The notes: generated by a model not told the origin, from the letters alone. DNA of 64,000 nucleotides from Variovorax paradoxus (GCF_030811855.1 NZ_JAUSRN010000006.1:186001-250000), one strand, 5' to 3'. Shown: positions 16,201 to 22,105, counted from the first letter of the stretch. Numbers and translations: made by a program.

Positions 16201-17717
16201 GCCAGTGCGCGGCGCACGTGCGGCACAGAGAGCGCTTCGCCGCCGGTGATCAGGTGCCGCAGACCCGAGAGGTGCGCCGGGTTGTCGTCGATCACCGCGT
16301 TGAACAGCGCGGCCGTGAGCCAGGCGGTGTGCACGTCGTGCCGGGCGATCGTGGCGGCGAGGCCAGGGCCCGTGGGCACGTGCTCGCCGTGGATGGCGCA
16401 GCAGCCGCCATTGAGCAGCGGGCCCCAGATTTCGAGCGTGGCGGCATCAAAGCCGAGCGGCGCGGCGTGCAGCACGGCGCGTCCCGGTGCCAAGTCGGCG
16501 TAGTCGACGCCGACGACAAGCCGAAGGATTGCGCGGTGGCAGATCTCGATGCCCTTGGGCGTGCCCGTGGAGCCCGAGGTGTACATCACGTACGCCACGG
16601 ATTCGCCATCGATGGCCGGCTCACGCCAAGGGGAGAGCTCGGTTGCCTCGGCCTCGTCGAGCAGCAGCGCGTTCCGCGACTCCGGCACGAGGTGGCGGTG
16701 TGCCTGCGTGACGATCACCTGGCGTGCGTCCGCCTCGTCGAGCATGTAGGCAATGCGCTCGGCCGGAAAATCAGCCGGCACCGGCACATAAGCTGCGCCC
16801 GCCTTGAGGACGCCAAGCTGCGCGACCACGGCAGCCATCGAGCGCTCGAGCACGAGGCCGACACTGTCGCCGGCGCGCACGCCGAGGTGCTGCAGACGGT
16901 GCGCAAGGTGGTCCGACTGCCTGTCGAGCTCGCCATAGCTCATTCGCGCATCGCCCTCGGCAAGGGCCGTGGCGTCGGGCGCCGCGGCGGCCTGCCGGTC
17001 GAACATGCCGACCACCGTGAGGCTGCGGTCCACCGGAGACAGCGGGGCGTTCCACGCGGACAACTGCTGCGCGCGGTCGGCGGGAGAGAGGGTGCGAATC
17101 TCGCCGAGGGGCGCGTCGGCACCGTCCATCAGGTTGGTGGCGGTGTCGGCAATGGCCGCGAGCAATTGCGCTGCCGTGGCCGCATCGAGCAGGGTCGCAG
17201 CCGCGTCGGCATGGAGACGGGGCGCACCCGATGCGGTGGACAGCCAGAGGTGAAGGGGGGCTTGGGCGCGCGCGGCGCTGGCGTTGGCGTTGGCGTTGGC
17301 GTTGGGGCTCAGCCAGAGGGCATTTGGCGTCGCTTCCGAGGGCGCCGCTTCGGCGGTGCGGCGCTTGGTGTCGATCATGGCCAGCCAGCGACTGGCCGTC
17401 TGGGCGGGATCGAAGGCTGCCGCGATGGTGGTGCAGCCGTGTGCCGATCCGTCGGCCTCCGGCTCGTGGAGAACAGTGTCCGTCGTGCCGAGCCAGCGGG
17501 CTTGCAAAAGGAGCCAGGCTGCTGCAAAAGGGGTGTCGCTCAATTGCCCCGAGGTACCGACCCACTGGCTCCAGCGTCCTGCATTTTCCGGTTCCATCTC
17601 CAAAACACCTGCAACCCGACCACCCGATTCTTTCGAATTGAATCGCAATGCAAATACGTCATCCAATGAAAGATGGAGAGGCGCCAATTGCACCGGCAAG
17701 ACGGGTGGGGGTTTCAT
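10287..17717 (-). CDS. Hybrid NRPS/PKS: (vestigial C)-A-T-KS-AT-ACP-aminotransferase
   Basis: 2476 aa. An N-terminal region of about 215 residues resembles the tail of a condensation domain but lacks HHxxxDG. Then: adenylation about 220-720 (YTSGSTGTPKG), carrier with Ser772, ketosynthase with Cys1008 (TACSTS) and its His motifs (EAHGTATPMGDP, KSNVGH), and malonyl-type acyltransferase with Ser1450 (GHSVGE; HAFHS). ACP Ser1792 (GLDSL), an Ala/Pro linker and a GSA-type aminotransferase with Lys2258 (YGKVIGGG) complete it. The adenylation code D-A-L-W-I-G-G-T-F differs at one position from the classic Val code, so Val is predicted. KS-AT-ACP-aminotransferase without ketoreductase parallels iturin and microcystin modules, which install a beta-amino group. 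No clear ribosome site precedes the ATG. It is the first gene of the operon. Confidence 0.95.
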   Translation of the reverse strand: MKPPPVLPVQLAPLHLSLDDVFALRFNSKESGGRVAGVLEMEPENAGRWSQWVGTSGQLSDTPFAAAWLLLQARWLGTTDTVLHEPEADGSAHGCTTIAAAFDPAQTASRWLAMIDTKRRTAEAAPSEATPNALWLSPNANANANASAARAQAPLHLWLSTASGAPRLHADAAATLLDAATAAQLLAAIADTATNLMDGADAPLGEIRTLSPADRAQQLSAWNAPLSPVDRSLTVVGMFDRQAAAAPDATALAEGDARMSYGELDRQSDHLAHRLQHLGVRAGDSVGLVLERSMAAVVAQLGVLKAGAAYVPVPADFPAERIAYMLDEADARQVIVTQAHRHLVPESRNALLLDEAEATELSPWREPAIDGESVAYVMYTSGSTGTPKGIEICHRAILRLVVGVDYADLAPGRAVLHAAPLGFDAATLEIWGPLLNGGCCAIHGEHVPTGPGLAATIARHDVHTAWLTAALFNAVIDDNPAHLSGLRHLITGGEALSVPHVRRALAALPELTLSNGYGPTECTTFAATYRIPHALPADLRSVPLGRPIKDTVLRVLSPSMALLPTGLVGELCIGGHGVARGYLRQPGLTEERFVPDPFGEGGERLYRTGDLARWLPDGTIEFIGRRDGQVKIHGHRIETGEVEAAILAHPAVQACAVVARPDADGQLRLVAYLVARSHKISWDALRTHLAARLPAALLPSAQVWLDQLPVTPNGKLDRRALPEPVGDRPELAQPFEEARNATEQRVCEAFARALHIGKVGRHDNFFDLGGDSLRVLQVLAELQQGSTQPLSTTLFFRHPTPSAMAAELEPASADAEPVPATAPRATLAHHDSADQSDAVALIATAGRFPGAADVEQFWDNLVAGRDTISFFDDQTLDAGVSEALRSDPAYVRARGVIEGIENFDAAFFGIGPKEAALMDPQQRVFLEICWECLERAGYVPDAAPGPVGVYAGMYNASYFQRHVSTRPDLIEAVGEFQVMLANEKDYITTRVANRLNLTGPAVSVHTACSTSLVAVAHAFHALRTGQCYMALAGGASVTCPTRSGYLYQEGSMLSPDGHTRSFDAQAQGTVFSDGAAVVLLKRLSDALADGDTIYAVLRSACVNNDGGSKASFTAPSVDGQAAVIRAALAAANVDARSISYVEAHGTATPMGDPVEVEALTCAYGEHTDALGYCTLGSLKSNVGHMVTAAGAAGLIKTALSLHHEVIPPTAHFSAPNPAIDFARTPFYVSPSLQPWPRAKVPRRAGVSSFGVGGTNAHVVVEEAPVRPASTCAKGPQVLPLSARSEAALAVATEQLAAHLEATPDVPLADVAYTLGVGRKAHPFRRAVVASNAAEAVAALRGNDGPWRVSGRIDARAPQPVLMFPGQGAQYAGMGKNLHANDPVFAAAFDTCIKAFGDAVDYDLRELMFGSDAQALVPTAVTQPAIFTLEYALARRLLSLGARPHALIGHSVGEFVAAVLAGVMRLEDAARLVARRGALMQAQPPGAMLSVRMGATELAARLSPSLSLAGDNGPTACVVAGPFEAIEALQAELQKDDIAARPLQTSHAFHSSMMDGAVAPFEALVGEVALHAPTIPIFSTLTGRLLEDAEATSAGYWARHLRSTVQFSPAVRSAMAHASRPLFVEVGPRNTLATLVRQHGASEVMSLLHCEPADEARTLRLALARLWTCGADVELSRLAVRAGAQRVRLPTYPFERKRFWVDIASTAPSLVAAPLALPIDAPVVAQPAPAPFVPPLFLEPTVTAVPSPLLASASTPAGEPMGARLRSLFEDISGIDMAQAEGHAAFGELGLDSLTLTQVATQIKKRFKVNLSFRQLMENYRCFDTLAAFLQESLPPEAVAAVAAPAAAPASVPMAMPAAVQASIPVQQPAAYLPSMNAAATINAIGATPLAQLVAQQMELMRHQLALLSGMAADTVPATSTLPLQPAPTSIAPAPAQAAVAPAAQPLADEAGAAKEPVRYDVAKAFGAIARIHTQRTAEPSGRQKARLATFIRRYVERTRKSKEFTAANRPHMADPRVVNGFRPLTKEITYQIVIERSKGSKLWDLDGNEYVDALNGFGMNMFGWQPDFVQEAVKKQLDAGYEIGPQHPLAADVTRLICELTGSDRAALCNTGSEAVMAALRIARTVTGRSTVVVFTGSYHGTFDEVLVRAGKGGKGLSAAPGVMSGMFGDIRVLDYGTAEALAFIRENADDLAAVLVEPVQSRRPDFQPREFLQEVRAITEQQGAALIFDEVITGFRAALGGAQELFGVRADLATYGKVIGGGFPVGVIAGKRAFMDALDGGAWQYGDDSIPGVGVTYFAGTFVRHPLALAAAKASLEHLKEAGPALQTGLTTSTAEMAGDLTAWCVEVGAPIAVRHFASLWRVSWLEDHPLQDLLFAMMRSRGVHILDNFPCFLTSAHSAEDIATICRVFKESVAEMQESGFLPRRATVVTGFDYRKAHEEDGSVLARDIDGQPFWYVPDTSSPNQQHINGKAAA
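17281..17304. repeat. Hexanucleotide tandem repeat inside the NRPS/PKS gene
   Basis: Four perfect copies of GCGTTG, read on the minus strand as an (Asn-Ala)4 run in the non-catalytic N-terminal region of the hybrid synthase. Six-base units keep the frame, so copy-number change would only alter linker length. Confidence 0.85.
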
Positions 17718-17748
17718 GGGAGAGATGTAATAAAAGATGCATGCAATA

Positions 17749-17820
17749 GATTGGCAGCGATTTACATTTAAATGGGGGGTAGGGATGTAGTACGTAGGTT
17801 TGTATTTTTCGCTGCCAATC
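17749..17820. promoter_or_regulatory. Perfect 12-bp inverted repeat upstream of the NRPS/PKS operon
   Basis: GATTGGCAGCGA at 17749-17760 and its exact reverse complement at 17809-17820, with a 48-bp AT-richer spacer. The arm centres are 60 bp apart, close to six helical turns, so a dimeric regulator could bridge them. Transcribed toward the synthase, they could instead form a long leader hairpin. The proximal arm lies 32 bp before the start codon. The regulator is unknown. Confidence 0.6.
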
Positions 17821-18495
17821 CTAGAGTCTTTGCAAGGGTGGGAGTAGGTGAAAAGTTGTCACGTTGCAATCCAGAAACGCTCGTTACATAACCGTACTAC
17901 CTTGAATCGGGTGAATTAGGTAGCCATGCGCCTACTGCTGAGTTGCACGCCGCAAACGCGGTCGGGCCCTGGTCAGGGCTCCTGTCTGCGTAGCGGTGTC
18001 TTTTCACAGAAAAGCTTTTAGCCATGGGACTGACTGTAGAAATTGAGCCCCCTGCCCGCATGAGCGATGCGCCCCCTTCGGGAGGAGACAATCGCCCCCT
18101 TTCCTGGGTCGGCAACCATGACAAAGCGCCTGCCAGTGCACGCTTCGGCCTTCTCGGAGGCCGACACGAGGCGCGGCAGGGCCGGCGGGCGGCGAACCAA
18201 ATTCGGTAGGAAGGCGGGGGATGGCTAGGTCCGCATTTGGGATATGCGGGGCAGGAGATGCGTCCTGCTGGGCAATTGCAATCCGGCGGTTCCCTCTGGG
18301 GAACCGAAGCGGCTTCGGACGTCAGGCTTAGTACCTATGGCCTATGCAATTTGGGAATCAATCGGGTAGGGGATTTGTTGAGAACTACCCGGAGCCTGTA
18401 AGAGTTTTAAAAATTTCGGCGATGAATCCCGGAGTCGTGTGATTCTCTGCAACAACTTAACTTGATAGTCTGGGGTTTTTGTTGAAGGACACGAA
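17821..18495. other. Divergent intergenic region between the NRPS/PKS operon and the methyltransferase
   Basis: About 675 bp without a convincing gene and with lower GC than the flanks. It holds repeat copy A (18031-18092), a perfect 8-bp stem (CGGTTCCC/GGGAACCG, loop TCTG) at 18287-18306, and AT-rich stretches near 18400-18480 that probably contain the methyltransferase promoter. Short open frames here lack ribosome sites. Confidence 0.5.
18031..18092 (-). repeat. Intergenic repeat, copy A
   Basis: On the minus strand it reads GATTGTCTCC, a variable middle containing CGCTCATGCG, then CAATTTCTACAGTCA. It shares this skeleton with the copies at 19766-19828 and 20389-20450. This copy is the most diverged and is not followed by a tiny gene with a ribosome site. 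Confidence 0.6.
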
Positions 18496-19380
18496 ATGTT
18501 AGGTGATATTTTATTGCCCAATGTGGCCCTCGAGCATTCCGGCAGCTATTTCCATTCGAAGCTCGAGTGGGCGTCCGAGGCAATGATTGCCAATGCGACT
18601 TACTTCGGCAATGCGCAATGGGCGCAGGAATATCTGGATTACTGCCACCGGGATGCGCACTTCAAGAGCAGGTGGCTCGCCGCAGGCGGGGACTGGACCG
18701 GCAAGGTGGTCATCGATCTCGGTTGTGGGCCGGGCAACATCTTTGCCACCCTTGGCGGAAATCCCAAGTTGTTGGTCGGGGTGGATGTAGCCCCGGGTGC
18801 ACTGAAACTCGCGTCGAAGCTCGGCTATACGGCGGTACTGGCCGACGCGGCGAAAACGCCATTCCGATCGAACGTGGCGGACATCGTCGCCATCAATGCG
18901 TCGCTGCATCACTGCGACGACATGGCAGCCGTATTGCGCGAGGGCGCCCGGCTGGTGAAGCCGCACGGCGTCCTGATCACCGACCACGACCCGCAGCTCA
19001 CCGCATGGGACTACAAGGGTGTCGCCAAGCTGATGTGGGACGCGCGGCTGTGGGTATATCGGGTGGCCAGGTATGGCTTCCACAAGACCGTCATCCAGCA
19101 GTCATGGGGTTTGAGAACAGAAGTCCATCACCAGCCAGGCGACGGCGTCACCAAGGAATTCTTTCGGTCGACCCTGGAACCGCTGGGATTCGACGTTGGC
19201 GTTTATCCGCACAACCATCAAATTGGCGCCGAGGCCTTGTCCGGCGAGGTGGGCGTCGCGAAATGGAAATACCGGCTCGGCAACATGTTGTCGGGGCGCC
19301 GGCCATCGTCGCCCACGAGCGCGCTGTCATTGATGTGCGTGGCGAGGCGCCGGGGCGATTCGTTATCGGCCGCGGCGTGA
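18496..19380 (+). CDS. Class I SAM-dependent methyltransferase
   Basis: 294 aa. The SAM-binding motif I is VVIDLGCGPGNIFATLGG (about residues 72-89), followed by VGVDVAPGALKLA (motif II acidic residue), ADAAKTPF and DIVAINASLHHCDD, the order of a Methyltransf_11-type fold. The ATG has a GAAGGA site 6 bases upstream. It is transcribed away from the NRPS/PKS operon across a shared 780-bp region, so it may tailor that product, but nothing in the sequence fixes its substrate. The C-terminal 40 residues are Ser/Arg-rich and look unstructured. Confidence 0.85.
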   Translation: MLGDILLPNVALEHSGSYFHSKLEWASEAMIANATYFGNAQWAQEYLDYCHRDAHFKSRWLAAGGDWTGKVVIDLGCGPGNIFATLGGNPKLLVGVDVAPGALKLASKLGYTAVLADAAKTPFRSNVADIVAINASLHHCDDMAAVLREGARLVKPHGVLITDHDPQLTAWDYKGVAKLMWDARLWVYRVARYGFHKTVIQQSWGLRTEVHHQPGDGVTKEFFRSTLEPLGFDVGVYPHNHQIGAEALSGEVGVAKWKYRLGNMLSGRRPSSPTSALSLMCVARRRGDSLSAAA

Positions 19381-19467
19381 GTTGTCGAGGCCAAGAAGCC
19401 AACCGTGGGTCCAAGCAGCCGTTCGAGGCGTTTGTGCCGACTGTGAGGGCGCGAATCGATCTGGCTA

Positions 19468-19541
19468 TGGAGCGGGTGAAGGGAATCGAACCCTCGTATG
19501 AAGCTTGGGAAGCTGCCGTTCTACCATTGAACTACACCCGC
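19468..19541 (-). tRNA. tRNA-Gly (anticodon CCC)
   Basis: 74 nt with encoded CCA. The 7-bp acceptor stem GCGGGTG/CACCCGC, D-arm GTTCAATGGTAGAAC, anticodon loop TTCCCAA and T-arm GAGGG-TTCGATT-CCCTT all fold, and it matches the E. coli glyU layout closely. The anticodon stem (GCAGC/GCTTC) has one C-T mismatch at its second pair. Its 3' end faces the methyltransferase and NRPS region. Confidence 0.95.
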
Positions 19542-19549
19542 ATTTTGCA

Positions 19550-19569
19550 ACTCGTTGATGTCAACGAGT
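19550..19569. repeat. 8-bp hairpin between the tiny peptide gene and tRNA-Gly
   Basis: ACTCGTTG and CAACGAGT form a perfect stem with a 4-base loop, 8 bp upstream of the tRNA 5' end. There is no T-run, so it may be a processing or weak termination structure in a transcript that runs from the tiny gene at 19694 into the tRNA. Confidence 0.4.
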
Positions 19570-19619
19570 CATCGGCCCAAGTAGCCGATTCTACAGATAG
19601 AGGTCGGCCCGTTTCGCAT

Positions 19620-19694
19620 TCAGATGATGAACCACAAAGCGAAGAACACAAGCAAATACGAAGATACCAAGAGCTGAGCGAACTGTTTGGCCAT
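19620..19694 (-). CDS. Tiny hydrophobic peptide (24 aa), putative
   Basis: Peptide MAKQFAQLLVSSYLLVFFAL followed by WFII: one membrane-spanning stretch with a short positive N-terminus. The ATG has TGGAGA 7 bases upstream (CTGGAGAACGCAC-ATG). About 170 bp before the start is homologous to the leader of the 49-aa peptide at 20524, including the ribosome site and the repeat core, while the peptides differ. The conserved leader plus good ribosome site is the main support; no similarity to a named family is visible. A type I toxin-like or small regulatory membrane peptide are possibilities, not findings. Confidence 0.5.
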   Translation of the reverse strand: MAKQFAQLLVSSYLLVFFALWFII

Positions 19695-19765
19695 GTGCGT
19701 TCTCCAGTGAGGTCGGTCGGCGCTGCTTGTTTGCCCTTCTTGGACAAAGCGTTTTCGCCGTGAAG

Positions 19766-19828
19766 TCACTGTAGAAATTGCGCCGCACGCGCGCATGAGC
19801 GGTACGCACCTTCTCCAGAGAGACAAAT
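19766..19828 (-). repeat. Intergenic repeat, copy B (leader of the 24-aa peptide)
   Basis: On the minus strand: ATTTGTCTC, then GAGAAGGTGCGTACCGCTC, ending GCAATTTCTACAGTGA. Homology to copy C continues downstream through TTCACGGCGAAA and the GGAGAACG ribosome site to the ATG of the tiny gene, 72 bases past the core, against 74 in copy C. Confidence 0.7.
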
Positions 19829-19829
19829 G

Positions 19830-20385
19830 TCCGGCACTGTTTACGACAAACGCCGCCTATAGCGAGGATGCACGGGGCCGGAGCGGGCGCCACCAAAAAA
19901 GTGATAGTGGCGCTGGTGGGGGGGCAGGTGCTGATTTTCCAGGCTCTGCCATGGGACGCAGCGCGGCAACGTCCTAAGGCATTGCGCACAAGCTTTTCCA
20001 CTGTTTTATCCACCGCAACGGTAGATAACGTTCCCCTCTCTGAGCGCCGCATTGGAGAGCGACACAAGGCGAGGTTGTACACATTTGTAATGACTCATCA
20101 ATAGCTACAACCGGATAGCTGATGCGCCGCATGCACAAGCCCATGGTAGACCCGAAGACTGTTGAGACTGGCGCGCGTCAAGGTCCGCAGCGTGGCGCGG
20201 ATCCTGGTTAGCGCTCAGCGGGTAGAGCGCAGCAGTTTGTCCAGCCATTCGCGATCAACCGCACCGTTGAGACGGTTGTGCGCACCGACGAATCCGTGGC
20301 GCCACGCGTCCGCAGGAGACAGTCTCTGCGGACCGTGCCTGCCGCTCGGAGGCACTTTGTCATGGGAAGTCTTACGCGCGGCCGG
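19830..20385. other. Gene-poor stretch between repeat copies B and C
   Basis: No convincing gene is visible: open frames on both strands have poor composition and no ribosome sites. A weak hairpin (TTATC..ACCG-CAA-CGGT..GATAA) sits at about 20008-20030. The flanking repeat copies point away from each other, so this stretch probably contains both promoters. Confidence 0.4.
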
Positions 20386-20388
20386 ACG

Positions 20389-20450
20389 ATTGTCTCCATC
20401 GAGAAGGTGCGCACCGCCCATGCGCTCATGCGGCGCAATTTCTACAGTGA
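20389..20450 (+). repeat. Intergenic repeat, copy C (leader of the 49-aa peptide)
   Basis: It reads ATTGTCTCC, then GAGAAGGTGCGCACCGCCC containing the perfect palindrome GGTGCGCACC (20406-20415), and ends GCAATTTCTACAGTGA. Similarity to copy B extends to the start codon at 20524, giving about 140 bp of shared leader on opposite strands. Confidence 0.7.
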
Positions 20451-20523
20451 CTTCACGGCGAAACGCCTTGTTCCAGGACGGGAAACAAGCGGCGCCAGTT
20501 GCCCACCTCACTGGAGAACGTGT

Positions 20524-20673
20524 ATGGAATCGCACAACCTGGCGCCGAGAAATTTTTTCATGAATCTACTGCGTGAAGACGCGGGCATGTCGTCCGCGCA
20601 GTTCGCTGTCGTCAGTGCGCTCGTGGTGCTGTTGTATTTACTCGCGCTGCTAGCAGCTCGGCTCAGCAACTGA
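20524..20673 (+). CDS. Small single-span membrane protein (49 aa)
   Basis: The ATG follows CTGGAGAACGTGT, the same ribosome site as the 24-aa peptide. Residues 1-20 are polar and end in the acidic LREDAG. MSSAQFAVVSALVVLLYLLA then starts a hydrophobic helix that finishes AARLSN. The G-M-S-S-A-Q-F pattern before a helix resembles Flp-type mini-pilins and DUF4244 proteins (G-x-[ST]-[AT]-x-[EQ]-[YF]), so a pilin-derived protein is one possibility. No tad genes lie nearby. The longer upstream frame is non-coding leader shared with copy B. Confidence 0.55.
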   Translation: MESHNLAPRNFFMNLLREDAGMSSAQFAVVSALVVLLYLLALLAARLSN

Positions 20674-20850
20674 GCCCGAGAGCCAGAAGATGGAGCGAGC
20701 GAGCCATGCACGAAGCGGTGGGCTACAGCGTTGCTGGTTAGCGTCCGACAGGCCGGCCAAGGCAGTGGCATACCTTCGGCTTCTCCAACGAAGTAGTGAC
20801 GCGAGCAAGCGCGCAATCTCGACAACAAACACATCGAAGAGGTAACGGAC

Positions 20851-21141
20851 ATGCCCTTGTTCTATTTGCTGAGCCTGCAGCATGTCACTCTGCCCAGGGT
20901 GGTGACCAGACCCGAAGACGTCCAGCATGTGAGCGTCCTGAAGGCGACCGGTCTCATCGAAGCGGAGATTGCGCCGGCGCTGGACCCGGCCGGCAAGTAC
21001 AACGTCGCGCGAACAGCTGTCGTCACGTGCATCACTGAAGAAGGCCACGCTGAAATCAACAAGATGCTCAACGAACCTCGGCGAATGGGTAGGACATTGC
21101 AAATGGCCAGAAACCGAATGCGGAGTTCTTCGCCGAGTTGA
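20851..21141 (+). CDS. Small winged-helix-like protein, paralog 1
   Basis: 96 aa. It begins MPLFYLLSLQHVTLPRVV and has the core PEDVQHVSVLKATGLIEAEI followed by ITEEGHAEI. The helix-turn-helix pattern ending in a short beta-wing with an [IL]TxEG signature recalls MarR/PadR wing regions, which is inference. It is clearly homologous along its first 75 residues to the proteins at 21278-21553 and 21773-22048. GAGG precedes the ATG at about 9 bases. It points toward the other two copies, and the C-terminal 20 residues differ from theirs. Function unknown. Confidence 0.7.
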   Translation: MPLFYLLSLQHVTLPRVVTRPEDVQHVSVLKATGLIEAEIAPALDPAGKYNVARTAVVTCITEEGHAEINKMLNEPRRMGRTLQMARNRMRSSSPS

Positions 21142-21277
21142 ACGCTCGTGCACAAAGCCACTGCCGGCGCGAGCAGGTCTTATGCGACAGGCGCAGCACT
21201 CACTCCAGGAGTTGCATTGCGGCGGCGGGGCAGTCGCTTTGCGTGGCGCCTTCTATGCTGACGCCGGTGATCCTGCG

Positions 21278-21553
21278 TCACATCAATCGCGCCCCGCGGG
21301 AAAATCGCATCGAAGGCTGCATGAATTTGCGAATGTCGCCCATCTTCGCGATCTCGGCGAGGCCTTCGTCGGTGATGCTCTCCACCGTCGCCATCGAGGT
21401 CGGGGTGTACAGCCCCGTCGGCTGAAGCGTGGTAATTTTGGCTTCGATCAACCCCGTGGCCATTAGTACGGACACATCTCGAACTTCCTCTGGCGCAACG
21501 ACCTGCACCGGTAGTTGGGTGCGCAGAAGCCTCATCAGGAACAAGAGCGGCAT
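21278..21553 (-). CDS. Small winged-helix-like protein, paralog 2
   Basis: 91 aa from MPLLFLMRLLRTQLPVQV. The core PEEVRDVSVLMATGLIEAKI and VESITDEGLAEIAKM match the neighbouring paralogs. The start at 21553 is fixed by GGAGG five bases upstream, so the longer frame to 21643 is not used. It has the same length as paralog 3. The upstream 219 bp contains a perfect TGTGA-N6-TCACA palindrome. A DNA-binding or protein-binding role is inferred from the wing-like end only. Confidence 0.75.
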   Translation of the reverse strand: MPLLFLMRLLRTQLPVQVVAPEEVRDVSVLMATGLIEAKITTLQPTGLYTPTSMATVESITDEGLAEIAKMGDIRKFMQPSMRFSRGARLM

Positions 21554-21671
21554 TCGATCCTCCGAGTTGCCGGCGCTAGCTGTGCCCAATGTGCCGGCTT
21601 GATTTGGGAGGGAAAGTGTGTTCTCGGGTGCAACAGGTCGCAACCGGGCATATCAGCAACCACGGGGCTAA

Positions 21672-21693
21672 ATTTGTGAAAAAAATCACATTT
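21672..21693. promoter_or_regulatory. CRP-like palindrome upstream of paralog 2
   Basis: TGTGA-(A6)-TCACA, flanked by ATT and TTT: a perfect match to the CRP half-site arrangement, centred about 130 bp before the start at 21553. Both a CRP homologue and another Crp/Fnr family member are plausible binders. Confidence 0.55.
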
Positions 21694-21772
21694 GCCGACG
21701 TTTTCGGGCGGAGATGCCTACCTCCATTGCTTTCTGGCGCACTGCGGCATCGAAACGCCCGTTGTGCAGAGG

Positions 21773-22048
21773 TCACATCAATCGCAGTCCCCCTGCGAAG
21801 CGAACAAAGGGCTGCGCGAACGCCGGTGACTTGCCCACCGCCGCGGCCTCAGCCAAGCCTTCTTCGGTGATGCGAGTTACAGTTGCCACGCGCTCTGCGG
21901 CATGCCGCGTTCGTGACTTGATGGTTGCGAATTCAGCCTCGATCAAGCCGGTGGCCAAAAGCACCGAGACCTTGCGAACTTCCTCCGGATCGGTGACGCG
22001 GACAGGCAGCTGCACTCGCTGCAGCCTCAACAGAAAAAATAGGGGCAT
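21773..22048 (-). CDS. Small winged-helix-like protein, paralog 3
   Basis: 91 aa from MPLFFLLRLQRVQLPVRV, with the core PEEVRKVSVLLATGLIEAEF and VTRITEEGLAEAAAV. The ATG at 22048 has GGAGG six bases upstream. It is nearly colinear with paralog 2 and identical in length, so the pair looks like a tandem duplication, with paralog 1 as an inverted, more diverged copy. A degenerate version of the same CRP-like site lies about 60 bp upstream. Function unknown. Confidence 0.75.
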   Translation of the reverse strand: MPLFFLLRLQRVQLPVRVTDPEEVRKVSVLLATGLIEAEFATIKSRTRHAAERVATVTRITEEGLAEAAAVGKSPAFAQPFVRFAGGLRLM

Positions 22049-22105
22049 TTGGTCCTCCGATCCGGCGTGAGTAGATGCCTCCACAGCCGGCTGACTGGGT
22101 GGTTT

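Noticed and set aside
10398..17669. 2423-codon open frame on the plus strand
   Set aside because: It is antisense to the NRPS/PKS gene, whose domains are complete; GC-rich third positions keep the opposite strand open. The translation is Arg/Gly/His-rich with no domain.
17897..18124. Minus-strand frame containing MAKSFSVKRHRYADRS after repeat copy A
   Set aside because: The start has no ribosome site and sits 6 bp past the repeat core, unlike copies B and C; composition is not protein-like.
20006..20016. TTATCCACC resembling a DnaA box
   Set aside because: A single near-match (consensus ends in A) without further boxes or AT-rich unwinding region; no sign of an origin.
19591..20082. 163-codon minus-strand frame through repeat copy B
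   Set aside because: It reads through the shared leader; the similar reading in copy C reflects DNA repeat homology, while the peptides at the leader ends have their own ribosome sites in other positions.
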